From Flammeovirga sp. EKP202 (GTDB lineage: Bacteria > Bacteroidota > Bacteroidia > Cytophagales > Flammeovirgaceae), in NCBI RefSeq assembly GCF_014534745.1, contig NZ_JACVVP010000029.1:29655-93654 (forward strand): DNA of 64,000 bases, given 5' to 3'. Made by a program: the position numbers and the translations under genes. Positions 25,866 through 34,478 of the stretch are shown in pieces (positions within the stretch are counted from its first letter, which is position 1; each line of letters starts with the position of its first letter). The notes below the pieces were generated by a model. It was not told the origin of the DNA. It saw only the letters and a program-made list of their open reading frames with translations, and searched no databases.

Positions 25866-26732
25866 ATGAACATAGATTTAAGAAAAGTTCCTGCTGATAT
25901 TAAAAAAATATATCAGCAGGCATTAAAGTATGATGATAATATTTCTCTCAGAATCATAGAACAGGAAATTAAAAAGCATTACCCGAAAGCAATCAAGAAA
26001 AGTGTTTCAAAAACCGCTTCACCAAGAAAAAAAACAGCTGTAAGGAAAAAAGTAACTATTCAGGAGAATAAGAAATCAGTAGGCAGTCTTGGTGCTATCC
26101 GTATTGATAAAACAAGACCTTCTACAAATCTGATTCAATTACCTACAATCGTTGGTGACTTCTTAGAAAATGTGGAAAGGAAAGAATATGCTTTAGTGCT
26201 CAGAGGCCAAAAGGGAGCAGGAAAATCTACCCTTCTGTTTCAGATTATGAATGCATTCGGTATTGCAGGTTATAGTGTTTGCTTCTTTTCATTGGAAATG
26301 GCTGGAGACAGTAAGTTGATCTCAAATATGAGAGACAAACATATCTCTTCACATGCTCAAAGAAATACCTACATCGTATCAGATACTCCCAATGGTATTA
26401 AAGATTTGGAAGAAGCTGCTCAAAAGTTTGATGTAGTCGCCATTGACAGTTTTTCAAAGATCAAAGGAACAAAACAGGATGATTTTGACTACCTCAGAAA
26501 AAAATACCCTAATACCTTCTTCTTAGTCATTTTTCAATCTACCACAGCAGGAACAGCAAGAGGGGGAACCATGAGTGAATATGATGCCCAATGTGTCATT
26601 CAATGCGATGTTCCGGGAGTAGCATATTGTGAAAAGAATAGATACTCAGATGGGGAGGCGATCTATTATGATATTCATAATAAAAAGATTGTAGATGAAG
26701 CTCTACCTAAAAAATCAAAAAGAAGAAAATAA
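25866..26732 (+). CDS. RadA/DnaB-like RecA-fold ATPase
   Basis: After a basic N-terminal region (about 75 residues, Lys-rich), the protein has Walker A GQKGAGKST (residues 114-122), a C-F-F-S-L-E-M strand like that of DnaB, and Walker B VVAIDSF. A late segment (YDAQCVIQCD, then EKNRYSDGEA) is like the V-L-x-x-x...K-N-R-F-G of RadA. The single RecA-type domain suggests a replicative helicase-like motor, recombination mediator or helicase loader. A viral packaging ATPase was considered, but the motifs fit RadA/DnaB better. It is the last enzyme of the replication cluster. Confidence 0.65.
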   Translation: MNIDLRKVPADIKKIYQQALKYDDNISLRIIEQEIKKHYPKAIKKSVSKTASPRKKTAVRKKVTIQENKKSVGSLGAIRIDKTRPSTNLIQLPTIVGDFLENVERKEYALVLRGQKGAGKSTLLFQIMNAFGIAGYSVCFFSLEMAGDSKLISNMRDKHISSHAQRNTYIVSDTPNGIKDLEEAAQKFDVVAIDSFSKIKGTKQDDFDYLRKKYPNTFFLVIFQSTTAGTARGGTMSEYDAQCVIQCDVPGVAYCEKNRYSDGEAIYYDIHNKKIVDEALPKKSKRRK

Positions 26733-26760
26733 ATAGTAATAACCCAAAATCAACAAACAA

Positions 26761-27429
26761 ATGATGTCATTCATTAAACCAATTTTAATAAAGGCAAAGA
26801 ACTATATCTGGCCCAAATTCAAAGCACATGGATTAGAAACAATCCTCATTCTATTTTCCACTTTTCTACTCTGTTTTTGCATCTATAAAATAGATAAACT
26901 GCAAGAAGAAAGAGAAAAGGTTAAAGCATTTGAAAAGCTGTTAGAAGGAAAGGAGCAAAAGTTAGAAACTTATACTAATATAAATGGTGATTTAACCTAC
27001 CAAATTGAAGCATTGAAACTATCTAAAAGTACAATGAAAGAGATGTACGATCAAAAGGAATTTCAATGGCTCTCAAAATTTGAAAACCTAAAGAAAAAAT
27101 ATCAGAACCTGGAAAGTGCTTATCAAATCTCTCTCAATGTTAACGAAAGAGTTGAGAATTTATCAATTACAGATACGGTAATCAAAATAGGGGTAGATAC
27201 AGTAAAAGTTTATAATGCTATTACTCATAAAGATAAATTCATGGATCTTAAGGTCTTGTGGGATTCGACTAAGACCGCTCAAATTGAATATAGTGTTTTG
27301 GCTCCTGTTGAAATTATTTCCTATTGGGAACGGAAATGGTTTTTGGGTAAGAAAAAATGGAAGTTTGAGATTGTTTCAAGTAATGAAAATGTAAAAATCA
27401 AAGATGCTTTTTCAATAATTTCAAAATAA
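26761..27429 (+). CDS. membrane-anchored coiled-coil protein, spanin-like
   Basis: Residues 25-45 form one membrane helix (TILILFSTFLLCFCIYKI). A coiled coil follows at 48-125 (QEEREKVKAFEKLLEGKEQKLE...), then a small C-terminal beta domain. This arrangement, at the end of a phage-type cluster, resembles the Rz-like or DUF6549-like proteins of Bacteroidota phages, which help to disrupt the envelope. Two consecutive ATG codons are possible starts. A terminator follows at 27495-27526, marking the end of the virus-like cassette. Confidence 0.5.
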   Translation: MMSFIKPILIKAKNYIWPKFKAHGLETILILFSTFLLCFCIYKIDKLQEEREKVKAFEKLLEGKEQKLETYTNINGDLTYQIEALKLSKSTMKEMYDQKEFQWLSKFENLKKKYQNLESAYQISLNVNERVENLSITDTVIKIGVDTVKVYNAITHKDKFMDLKVLWDSTKTAQIEYSVLAPVEIISYWERKWFLGKKKWKFEIVSSNENVKIKDAFSIISK

Positions 27430-27494
27430 CACATTGCACGATTTTGATAATTGTAACTGATGTTATAATATTGAGTATGAATCGTTAAGCAGTT

Positions 27495-27526
27495 AAGCCC
27501 TCCTCTATTTTAGAGTTGGGCTTTTT
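27495..27526 (+). terminator. terminator at the end of the virus-like cassette
   Basis: AAGCCC (27495-27500) pairs with GGGCTT (27518-27523), and an inner CTCTA/TAGAG stem extends it; a T-run follows directly. It separates the virus-like cassette from the defence genes. Confidence 0.75.
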
Positions 27527-27633
27527 GTTTTTTATTAATTGTAAACCTCAAATATTGATGGTTGTCATTTTTCCAGTCAAACAAACATTGCTATATTCAT
27601 TATAGCAAGCAACTGAACTAAAACTTTCTATTT

Positions 27634-28479
27634 ATGAATAACACTCTCATAGAACAATCTCCTGATAAGCAAGTGAAAAAATGTATTGATTGCAATGAAC
27701 TTATTGATGCTCATGCAAGGAAATGCTTTCACTGTGGAAGTTATCAAAACCATTTTAATAAAATTTATAAGATACAAGTTCTGCTTGCATTACTAATAGC
27801 TTTATTTTCTGTAATGGGCTTAACTGTACCTCTTATAAAGTCAACTCTTTTTCCTCCTAAACACGAAGTTTCATTAAAAAAATTAGATGTAAAAAGAGTT
27901 TTTGTTGATAATATAAAACTTATAAGTTCCAATAGAGCAGGAGTATTTAGTATCTCTTATGATATTAAGCTTAATATTGATTTTCGAATAAAAAATGTAG
28001 GTAACAAACCAATGTTAATTAATGGTATTTATACAAAGATCAAAGATATAAAATTCGAAAATTATAAGGTAACAAATAGTGATTTTGACTTTGTTGTAAA
28101 ACCTAAAAGTTATTTGGATACAACCCTCCTGATTAAAATGAAATCTGATTTGAAATATAATTCTGAGGTATTTTTGTATGATGTAATGATATCAGAGGAT
28201 ACTAAAACACTAGTTACTAGAGAACCTCAAAAAAATATTGATAAAGTCTATACCAAAATTATTTCGGATTTTGGTATTAATGATTTGAAGGAATCAAACA
28301 AACATTTATTAAAAGGTAGTTTTAATAAATTAATCATATCACTTTTAATAGATACAGATGATGATATTAATTCTGAAACAGTATTTTATGGGGATAAGAC
28401 CATACAATCATTAAAAGTAAAGACTGACCGTTTGTTTACAGTATTTACAGAACGGCCTTCTGACAGTTATAATAAATAA
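27634..28479 (+). CDS. zinc-ribbon membrane protein, 281 aa
   Basis: Residues 15-40 contain two C-x-x-C pairs (CIDC and CFHC), forming a zinc ribbon. One membrane helix follows (residues 47-70, VLLALLIALFSVMGLTVPLI). The remaining 200 residues form a beta-rich domain, probably outside the membrane on the side opposite the ribbon. The family is not recognised. It stands alone between two control regions, with 154 bases to the terminator upstream. Confidence 0.5.
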   Translation: MNNTLIEQSPDKQVKKCIDCNELIDAHARKCFHCGSYQNHFNKIYKIQVLLALLIALFSVMGLTVPLIKSTLFPPKHEVSLKKLDVKRVFVDNIKLISSNRAGVFSISYDIKLNIDFRIKNVGNKPMLINGIYTKIKDIKFENYKVTNSDFDFVVKPKSYLDTTLLIKMKSDLKYNSEVFLYDVMISEDTKTLVTREPQKNIDKVYTKIISDFGINDLKESNKHLLKGSFNKLIISLLIDTDDDINSETVFYGDKTIQSLKVKTDRLFTVFTERPSDSYNK

Positions 28480-28635
28480 AAATAATTATTTCTTTTCCAT
28501 ATACCTCGAAAATACCCATTAGCAGTTTTCTTTTCCCTTATATACCTTAAAGATATTAGTGGTGGGTATACCATAAGCTTTTTATACTAGCTGTAATTTC
28601 ATTTCAGATTTTAGTATAATGTTTATATTAATAAA

Positions 28636-28684
28636 GTAGAACGTACTGAGATTACGTTCTACCTCCTTATCTTTATAAGATAAG
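28636..28684. promoter_or_regulatory. two adjacent perfect hairpins
   Basis: GTAGAACGTA (28636-28645) with TACGTTCTAC (28653-28662) forms a 10-bp perfect inverted repeat. CTTATCTT (28666-28673) with AAGATAAG (28677-28684) forms a second, 3 bases further on. They lie in the 327-base gene-free stretch 28480-28806, about 120 bases upstream of the nuclease gene. No T-runs follow, so operator or RNA leader function is as likely as termination. Confidence 0.5.
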
Positions 28685-28806
28685 TTTATAATGTATGTAT
28701 GACGATGGACTGAAAATGAACAAACAAAGACTATAATTTTATCCAACCGTCACATTTTAAGCTTGACTAAACAACATCTTTTTACCTTAACCTAACCAAT
28801 TGTATC

Positions 28807-30705
28807 ATGTATAATTTTCTAACCAAAGAAGAAGTATTCCAAAAATTTAAGTCTAGTAACGAACTTCTAAGCGACCTATCTCTTTCTTCTGAAGAAATAA
28901 CAAAGTACTATGGGTACTTTTTGGCTAAAGATAAAAATGAAATTGAACTAGAAAATAAGCGAAGGGAGGAGGAGCATCGTAAAGAGATGGAGCGGCGTGA
29001 ACACCTGTTAAAGGTACAACAAGCTGCTTTTGATAAGAAGAAGGTTTTATTTCAGAAAAGGGAAAGGGAGGAAGTTAAACTTCAAAAGGCTCTTCAAGAA
29101 CTTGAAAAAGCGTTAGCAGGAGGTCTATTAACAGAAGGTATGATCTTAAAGCTCGGGTATGATTTGGAAGAAATCATTAAGGCAAAAGGTTGGAAGAGGA
29201 TTATTCTAGATGAGGAGAATAGTTACAGAGAAGCAGTTGCAACATTAAAAGCAAATACAAATAACAAAGATTTAAAACATTTATACGCTTATGATGAGAA
29301 AGGAAATGTTGTTCTGCCTAATGAAGCCTTGCAACACCTGAATTATTATCAAGATCAATTTAAAAAGATTCCACTTCATCTGGTTAAAAGGAAAGGAGCT
29401 AGAAATCATTTTGCGATTACTTGCAATGATTCCTTTATGAAGTCAGAATATTATGAAAGGTATAAAGAAAGTGAAAGTGAATCTCCTTTACATAAAGCGT
29501 TGAAATTTGACTTGCTTCGAACGCAGAGACTAGATATACATGGCGAACTATTTTTTTTCGAAAAAGAAGAAATAAAGCAAGAGTACTATTATAAGATTGA
29601 TGGTAAGCCTATCAGGTTTGATATGGCTATTGTTAGAAGAGGAGAAGAAAAACCATATATAGCCATTGAGTTTGCAGTTACGCATCCAGTAGATTTATCC
29701 AAAAAGAAGGCAATTCTAAATGCTAATATATTATTGATTGAAAAGAATTATAAAACAGACGACAAAACAATCCTAACCAATGAAAATTACATCGAAAAGG
29801 AAATTCTTAAAAGCATTAGTATCAACGGACAACATTACGATGCTAAATACGGATTTAGAGCTGACACAATTAGAGACGAAGAAGGTAGAATTGAGGAACT
29901 TAATAGAGAGGTTGAAAAATACGATAAAGAAAGAAGAGATCTCCTTAAAACCAAAGAGTATGAGGTTGAGCGAATTGAAGAACTCGAAGGAGAAATTGAA
30001 TATGGACAATTACAGCTTAGAAAAGCGAAAGGTGAGGATGAACAGTATTTGGAGAGTATTAAAAGAAAGAGAAGAGATCTTTGGGAAACCTCTAAAGGAG
30101 ATGGAACAGTTGAGAGAAAGATTGAAGGATATAGAGGACAATTACACAAAAGAGAAAGAGAATATTCAGAATCAATACAGAAAGGATGTAGAGCTGCTGA
30201 AGAAAGAAAGGATGCATTCAATAGAGAAACCAAAGCGATTAGAGAGGGAATTATTGGAGACTTTAAAACAAAAAAAGGGACATATAGACAGTCTCTTACT
30301 GAATATAGAGAATCTGAAACAAGAGTTAGAGAAGAGGAAGAAGGATATAGAGAGCAACTTGTTGAGTTATCAGAAGAAGAGAGAGAAAGAACTGACGGAA
30401 TTGATCAACAATTTAGAGAACGAGAAGAACCATATAAAACAGAAATACAGTTGTTTGGAGAGCGAGAACAGCAACAGTATGAACAGAAATATAGAGAGCT
30501 TAAAACAAGAAAATACCAAATTGAACTCTCAAATAACTCAGCTAGAGCTAGAATTAAAAACCTTGAAGGAGCAATCGGGACAGAACGAAGCAAAAAGTCT
30601 AAAAGACTTATCCAACAGGAAAGAGAAGCAGGAATTAGAGATGCAAGAATTAATAGACTTAAAGGAGAAATTAAAAGCTTGAGGTTGATATCTGATAAGG
30701 GGTGA
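28807..30705 (+). CDS. CoiA-like nuclease with long coiled coil, probably frameshifted
   Basis: Residues 220-320 form a PD-(D/E)xK nuclease domain of CoiA type: E-S-x-x-H-x-x-x-K (residues 225-233), then R-F-D272-M-A and I-A-I-E288-F-A, ending in a helix of S-K-K-K-A. Upstream is a charged coiled coil (50-110). From about residue 345 onward this frame becomes Arg/Gly/Glu-rich, while the +1 frame (29780-30682) reads as a normal Leu/Ile/Lys coiled coil. A frame change somewhere between 29800 and 30100 is therefore likely. The true product may be one nuclease plus coiled-coil protein of about 620 residues. A defence role is inferred from the location. Confidence 0.6.
   Translation: MYNFLTKEEVFQKFKSSNELLSDLSLSSEEITKYYGYFLAKDKNEIELENKRREEEHRKEMERREHLLKVQQAAFDKKKVLFQKREREEVKLQKALQELEKALAGGLLTEGMILKLGYDLEEIIKAKGWKRIILDEENSYREAVATLKANTNNKDLKHLYAYDEKGNVVLPNEALQHLNYYQDQFKKIPLHLVKRKGARNHFAITCNDSFMKSEYYERYKESESESPLHKALKFDLLRTQRLDIHGELFFFEKEEIKQEYYYKIDGKPIRFDMAIVRRGEEKPYIAIEFAVTHPVDLSKKKAILNANILLIEKNYKTDDKTILTNENYIEKEILKSISINGQHYDAKYGFRADTIRDEEGRIEELNREVEKYDKERRDLLKTKEYEVERIEELEGEIEYGQLQLRKAKGEDEQYLESIKRKRRDLWETSKGDGTVERKIEGYRGQLHKREREYSESIQKGCRAAEERKDAFNRETKAIREGIIGDFKTKKGTYRQSLTEYRESETRVREEEEGYREQLVELSEEERERTDGIDQQFREREEPYKTEIQLFGEREQQQYEQKYRELKTRKYQIELSNNSARARIKNLEGAIGTERSKKSKRLIQQEREAGIRDARINRLKGEIKSLRLISDKG
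29780..30682 (+). other. overlapping +1 reading frame encoding a coiled coil, 300 codons
   Basis: This frame stays open for 903 bases inside the nuclease gene. It encodes heptad-type coiled coil, for example LKQELEKRKKDIESNLLSYQ and LKQENTKLNSQITQLELELK, with Leu/Ile/Asn content like that of the other proteins here. It is probably the real continuation of the 28807 gene after a frameshift, rather than an independent gene. Confidence 0.5.
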
Positions 30706-30825
30706 TTTATGATCAATTTATTCTATTTGTAATAGTTGACTAATACTTTTTTTATCTTAAGTCATATATATGAGAGACTTCAATGACAGTATTTAAGTAA
30801 GCGTTATAAAAATTGATATTTACTT

Positions 30826-30864
30826 TAATGGTTATTTTATAAAAAAAAACTAAAATAACCATTA
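30826..30864. promoter_or_regulatory. 14-bp perfect inverted repeat upstream of the XRE-ImmA gene
   Basis: TAATGGTTATTTTA (30826-30839) and TAAAATAACCATTA (30851-30864) are separated by 11 bases, 64 bases before the XRE gene start. A T-run at 868-874 follows, so it can act as terminator of the upstream gene, as an operator for the XRE protein, or both. Confidence 0.6.
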
Positions 30865-30928
30865 GAATTTTTTTCATTTAAAAATATTAATATTACTTTT
30901 ATGATATATTAAACTTAAAATTAGAAAA

Positions 30929-31972
30929 ATGAAAAATATCACAATGGCCAAAAATTTAGCTGAACAAAGAATCAAGAGTGATTTAACTCTTGATCAAGTA
31001 GCTGATGCCATTGGGAAAACTGCAATTACTGTTAGTAGGTATGAAAGAGGGGAAAGGGTTCCTGATGGCACTGCACTTTTTGAGTTATCCAATCTTTATG
31101 GGTGTTCAATGGATTCTTTATTTGAAGATAATAAAGTTAAAATTACAAAAATTGAATACAGAGATGAAAAATCATGTTCTGATGAATTAAACCAAAAAAA
31201 GATTGAATATGCTGAAATGAAAATTTCTCAATATGAGGATTTGGAGTTTCTTACTAAACAATATGTGGAGTTCAAAAATCCTATTGAGAATGATAATGTA
31301 AAAACAAAAGATGATGTATACACAGTAGTAGAAAAGTTAAGAAAAAAATGGTCATTGGCTAAAAGACCATTAGGTAGTGTAGTGGACTTAATAGAGAGTA
31401 AAGGGATTAGAGTAATTATGTTCAAGTATAAAGATAATTTTAATGGTTTTTGTGGTTGGGCTAATGATAAACCAATAATCTTTATTAATAAACAATATGA
31501 AGTTACACGTACAAGATTTACCTTATTACATGAATTAGCTCATATTCTAACGAAATTCGATGATGAAATAAAGAATGATAAAAAGCTAATTGAATCCTTA
31601 TGTGATGAATTTGCATCACAGATGTTAATCTTAAATGATGTTATATATAGTCTGTTTGGGAGGAAAAAGCTATCAAATCTTCAAGGTTTTGAAATTAAGA
31701 AGGTTAAAGAGCTTTTTGGTATTTCTTTCGAAGCAATTCTAATAAGATTAGCAAAGCTTAAATTAATTTCTTGGCCTCAAAAGAATTTAATATATGAAAG
31801 TGTTGGAGAAGGTGGTTTTGGTAATTATACTCTACATGATGAGATACCTAAAAGGTTCTCAGATTTAGTAGAAACTGCAAGTAAAAGAAATTTATTAACT
31901 CCATCTAAATTAGAAGAGTATTTGGATGAAGATTATAAAAAAGACCTTTTAGATAATTTGTTAGCAATGTAA
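30929..31972 (+). CDS. XRE-family regulator with ImmA/IrrE metallopeptidase domain
   Basis: Residues 8-65 are an XRE helix-turn-helix (LTLDQVADAIGKTAITVSRY). Residues 150-300 are an ImmA/IrrE (DUF955) domain with the zinc motif H201-E-L-A-H205 in LLHELAHIL and a downstream E-S-L-C-D-E-F-A-S-Q segment that supplies the third ligand region. Proteins of this type cleave repressors or act as antitoxin-like regulators in phages and mobile DNA. It is paired with a PIN-like gene 19 bases downstream. Alternative ATG codons lie within the first five codons; the first is used. Confidence 0.85.
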   Translation: MKNITMAKNLAEQRIKSDLTLDQVADAIGKTAITVSRYERGERVPDGTALFELSNLYGCSMDSLFEDNKVKITKIEYRDEKSCSDELNQKKIEYAEMKISQYEDLEFLTKQYVEFKNPIENDNVKTKDDVYTVVEKLRKKWSLAKRPLGSVVDLIESKGIRVIMFKYKDNFNGFCGWANDKPIIFINKQYEVTRTRFTLLHELAHILTKFDDEIKNDKKLIESLCDEFASQMLILNDVIYSLFGRKKLSNLQGFEIKKVKELFGISFEAILIRLAKLKLISWPQKNLIYESVGEGGFGNYTLHDEIPKRFSDLVETASKRNLLTPSKLEEYLDEDYKKDLLDNLLAM

Positions 31973-31991
31973 AAATAAAATAATTATAAAT

Positions 31992-32417
31992 ATGCATGTT
32001 TTTAATAACCCTGTTATATATAATGAACTCAATAAATATGGGGTTATAGATTATTCAGGCTCATCATTTAAAGCACAATTGGTGGATGTTTCTATTAAGC
32101 TATTGAACGATGTGAGTACGAAAATTATGTTAAATAAGACAAAGCGTTATGAAACGGTTAGTCTTAGCAGTACTGAAATAGCTTTAGTTCAAGATTTATT
32201 GGTTGAGAATAGAGGTAGAGTTAAAGCTCACAATTTGTTTGGTTTAGCATATTGTATAGGTAAACCAAACGTAATTCTAGTTGAAGACATACCAACACTG
32301 GTTGAAATCGCTACAAATAGAGGCGTAAATGTTTGTTCTTCTAAAGAAATTATTGATAATCTAAGATTAAGTATGATAGATATTGATTTAGATGAATTGA
32401 TAAAAAAATGTGCATAA
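31992..32417 (+). CDS. PIN-like protein, partner of the XRE-ImmA gene
   Basis: The 141-residue alpha/beta protein has a C-terminal ILVEDIPTLVEIATNRGVNV segment like that in PIN-type nucleases, where an acidic residue follows a hydrophobic strand and a helix leads to the next strand. The usual first aspartate of the PIN core is not evident, so it may be degenerate or a different Rossmann-like fold. It follows the XRE-ImmA gene closely and precedes a terminator, so the two probably form a toxin-antitoxin-like or regulator-effector pair. Confidence 0.45.
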   Translation: MHVFNNPVIYNELNKYGVIDYSGSSFKAQLVDVSIKLLNDVSTKIMLNKTKRYETVSLSSTEIALVQDLLVENRGRVKAHNLFGLAYCIGKPNVILVEDIPTLVEIATNRGVNVCSSKEIIDNLRLSMIDIDLDELIKKCA

Positions 32418-32419
32418 AA

Positions 32420-32456
32420 AAATCAAGCAGATGATTCTACTTGATTTGGATTTTTT
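32420..32456 (+). terminator. terminator after the XRE-ImmA/PIN pair
   Basis: AAATCAAG (32420-32427) pairs with CTTGATTT (32440-32447) around a 12-base loop, with a T-run 3 bases later. It lies directly after the PIN-like stop codon. Confidence 0.65.
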
Positions 32457-32770
32457 GAAAAATAACCTCAGGCTGGTAACCTGATGGATATAGTTCTTTT
32501 TGTTTGGTAGCTTAAAACTATATTATTTTTCAATTCCTTCCAAATTTCGAGTGTTTATTAACACTCTATCGTAGAGTCTTCTGTAAGTTTTTAACAAATA
32601 ACGTTACAGCAAGACCTTTTTTAATATATCAAATTTCATATTTCCTAATACTCTCAAAATATGGAGTATTAGAAGAGTTTCAGGTAATGTGTTATTACTA
32701 AATGTAAACTAATACCCAATATTCTCAGGGTTTAAAATGTGAGATAGAATAAATATGTAATTTTTTTAAT
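32457..32770. other. gene-free leader of the ubiquitin-like operon with two hairpins
   Basis: This stretch of about 310 bases has no ORF of note. It contains GAGTGTT/AACACTC (32549-32566, 4-base loop) and CTAATACTC/GAGTATTAG (32645-32672, 10-base loop), both perfect inverted repeats. The second is centred about 110 bases before the ubiquitin-like gene and is a candidate operator. Confidence 0.4.
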
Positions 32771-33316
32771 ATGAAAATTTTTAAAAAAAATGATGAATCC
32801 CTACATCAAAACAATGTATGTGATATAGCGGATTTATATAAAAACGATAGAGTTGTAGTATATAAGCCTCAAACCCTTTACAAATTCAAAGTGGATAATG
32901 AAATGTATCTTTCTGAATCTGTAGAAGTAAATGTTAGTGAAATTTTTGAATTAGCAGAGGTGAAGGTTGATGATTTTGAGTTGTATCAAATTACCAGGAA
33001 AGGAGAAGAATTATTAGAAGCAAGTGAGATTATTGATTTTAGTAAAAGAGGAATTGAAAAATTTCTTTTCAAGAAGAAATGCTTTAAAATTATGATTAAT
33101 GGAACTTCTAAAGAATGGGCTGAGAATTGTATCTCGTTCGAAGAAGTTGTTGCATTAGCTTTTGGACGTTGTGATACTGGTAATGTGAATAAAGCGTATA
33201 CGGTAGTTTATACTAACGGTCCTAGAAAGAATAAAGAAGGTTCTATGATCAAAGGGACTAGAGTATTTATCAAAAATAAAATGAGATTTGATGTCACTTC
33301 CACAGATAGGTCATAG
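32771..33316 (+). CDS. tandem ubiquitin-like (multiubiquitin-domain) protein
   Basis: The 181-residue protein has two beta-grasp-type domains. Residues 35-100 begin with an aromatic/Lys strand and end in a KFLFKK strand. Residues 103-181 match the bacterial multiubiquitin family closely: FKIMINGTSKEW, a SFEEVVALAFG helix, YTVVYTNGP, the S-M-I-K-G-T-R-V-F-I strand and an M-R-F-D-V-T-S-T-D-R-S end. There is no terminal Gly-Gly. The family occurs with E1-like and DUF6527 proteins in ubiquitin-like operons of bacteria, some of which protect against phages. The E1-like gene overlaps its 3' end. Confidence 0.8.
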   Translation: MKIFKKNDESLHQNNVCDIADLYKNDRVVVYKPQTLYKFKVDNEMYLSESVEVNVSEIFELAEVKVDDFELYQITRKGEELLEASEIIDFSKRGIEKFLFKKKCFKIMINGTSKEWAENCISFEEVVALAFGRCDTGNVNKAYTVVYTNGPRKNKEGSMIKGTRVFIKNKMRFDVTSTDRS

Positions 33317-34478
33317 CAAGGACTTGCAAAGGTTGCAAAATGAAGGATATGAAGTGATTATCATGAATAATGCACATATTATGATTAGTAATATCCCGTA
33401 TTTGAATAAGGAACTTCAAATCAAGAGAGGTAATTTAATTGCCTCTCTGAATTTGAACGGTGGAGCAGTTCTAAAGCCAGTAAACCATACAGCCCATTTT
33501 ATTGGAGAATATCCCCATAATAGAGATGGCAGTCCAATGAGAAATATTGTAAATTCTCAAGGTGAATTTAGGGTCAATGGTAGGGTAACAGCTAACTTCT
33601 TTTTATCTAGTAAACCTTTACATAAAGGTGGGAAATATGATGATTACTATGACCTTTTTACAACTTATATCAAAATGTTAAGTAGTCCAGCTGAATCGCT
33701 AGATAATAAGGTAACAGCAAAATCATTTAACCCTATTTCTAATGATGGAAATGTTGGTCCTTTTGAGTATGTTGATACAAATTCGTGTAGAGCTAACATT
33801 TCATTTCTAGAGCAAAAATTTATTAATCAAAATATTGGTATTATTGGCGTCGGAGGTACAGGCTCTTATATTCTAGATTTAGTAGCAAAAACACCAGTAA
33901 AAAAAATTTTAATATTTGATGGTGATAATTTTTTGCAACATAATGCATTCAGAAGTCCAGGAGCTCCAACTCTTGAAGAATTAAGAGAGAAGGAAAACAA
34001 GGCAATAAGATTTGCTGAGAAGTATTCTAACATGCATAAGAATGTTGTGGCAAATACTGATTTTCTCGTTGAAGACAATCTTAATCAACTTAATGGTTTA
34101 ACATTTGTTTTTATAGCAATTGATGATAACGAATCAAAAAAGCCAATTATCGGTTATTTGGTTTCTAATAGTATTCCTTTTATTGATGTTGGTATTAGTG
34201 TGCGTATGAATGAAGGGCAAGACCTAAGTGGTACACTTAGAACAACACTTGTAACGCCTTCAAAGAAAAACCATATCGATGATAGAATACCATTGGTGAG
34301 CGATGATGAAAATGAATATCATACCAATATTCAAATTGCTGATTTGAATATGATTAATGCAGGTCTTGCTGTATTAAAGTGGAAGCAGCATTCATCTTTT
34401 TATAAAGACTACGAGAATGCTCACAACTTAATTTTTCAAGTTAATGAATCATTAATGATTAGAGATGAGAAAAGTTAA
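33291..34478 (+). CDS. E1-like ThiF-domain activating protein without catalytic cysteine
   Basis: Residues 180-360 are a ThiF/E1 adenylation domain with the nucleotide motif G186-V-G-G-T-G191, acidic D210-x-D212 and R221. Residues 1-165 form a separate domain with an H-x-x-H-F-I-G-E-Y-P segment, similar to the DUF6791/E2-like part found in such proteins. The only cysteine is Cys166, between the two domains; neither a canonical E1 catalytic cysteine nor zinc-binding C-x-x-C pairs are present. I place the start at ATG 33291 rather than TTG 33288. It overlaps the ubiquitin-like gene by 26 bases and the next gene by 14. Confidence 0.78.
   Translation: MSLPQIGHSKDLQRLQNEGYEVIIMNNAHIMISNIPYLNKELQIKRGNLIASLNLNGGAVLKPVNHTAHFIGEYPHNRDGSPMRNIVNSQGEFRVNGRVTANFFLSSKPLHKGGKYDDYYDLFTTYIKMLSSPAESLDNKVTAKSFNPISNDGNVGPFEYVDTNSCRANISFLEQKFINQNIGIIGVGGTGSYILDLVAKTPVKKILIFDGDNFLQHNAFRSPGAPTLEELREKENKAIRFAEKYSNMHKNVVANTDFLVEDNLNQLNGLTFVFIAIDDNESKKPIIGYLVSNSIPFIDVGISVRMNEGQDLSGTLRTTLVTPSKKNHIDDRIPLVSDDENEYHTNIQIADLNMINAGLAVLKWKQHSSFYKDYENAHNLIFQVNESLMIRDEKS

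Noticed and set aside
25866..26732. Reading the RecA-fold protein as a viral DNA-packaging ATPase
   Set aside because: The CFFSLEM strand and the K-N-R-Y-S-x-G-E segment match DnaB/RadA-type proteins. No FtsK/HerA-type packaging motif is seen, so a packaging ATPase remains unidentified.
3786..27429. Ordinary tailed prophage
   Set aside because: Despite fibre-like spikes and a muramidase, no terminase, portal, head protease, tail sheath or tube, tape measure or baseplate protein could be recognised in about 24 kb.
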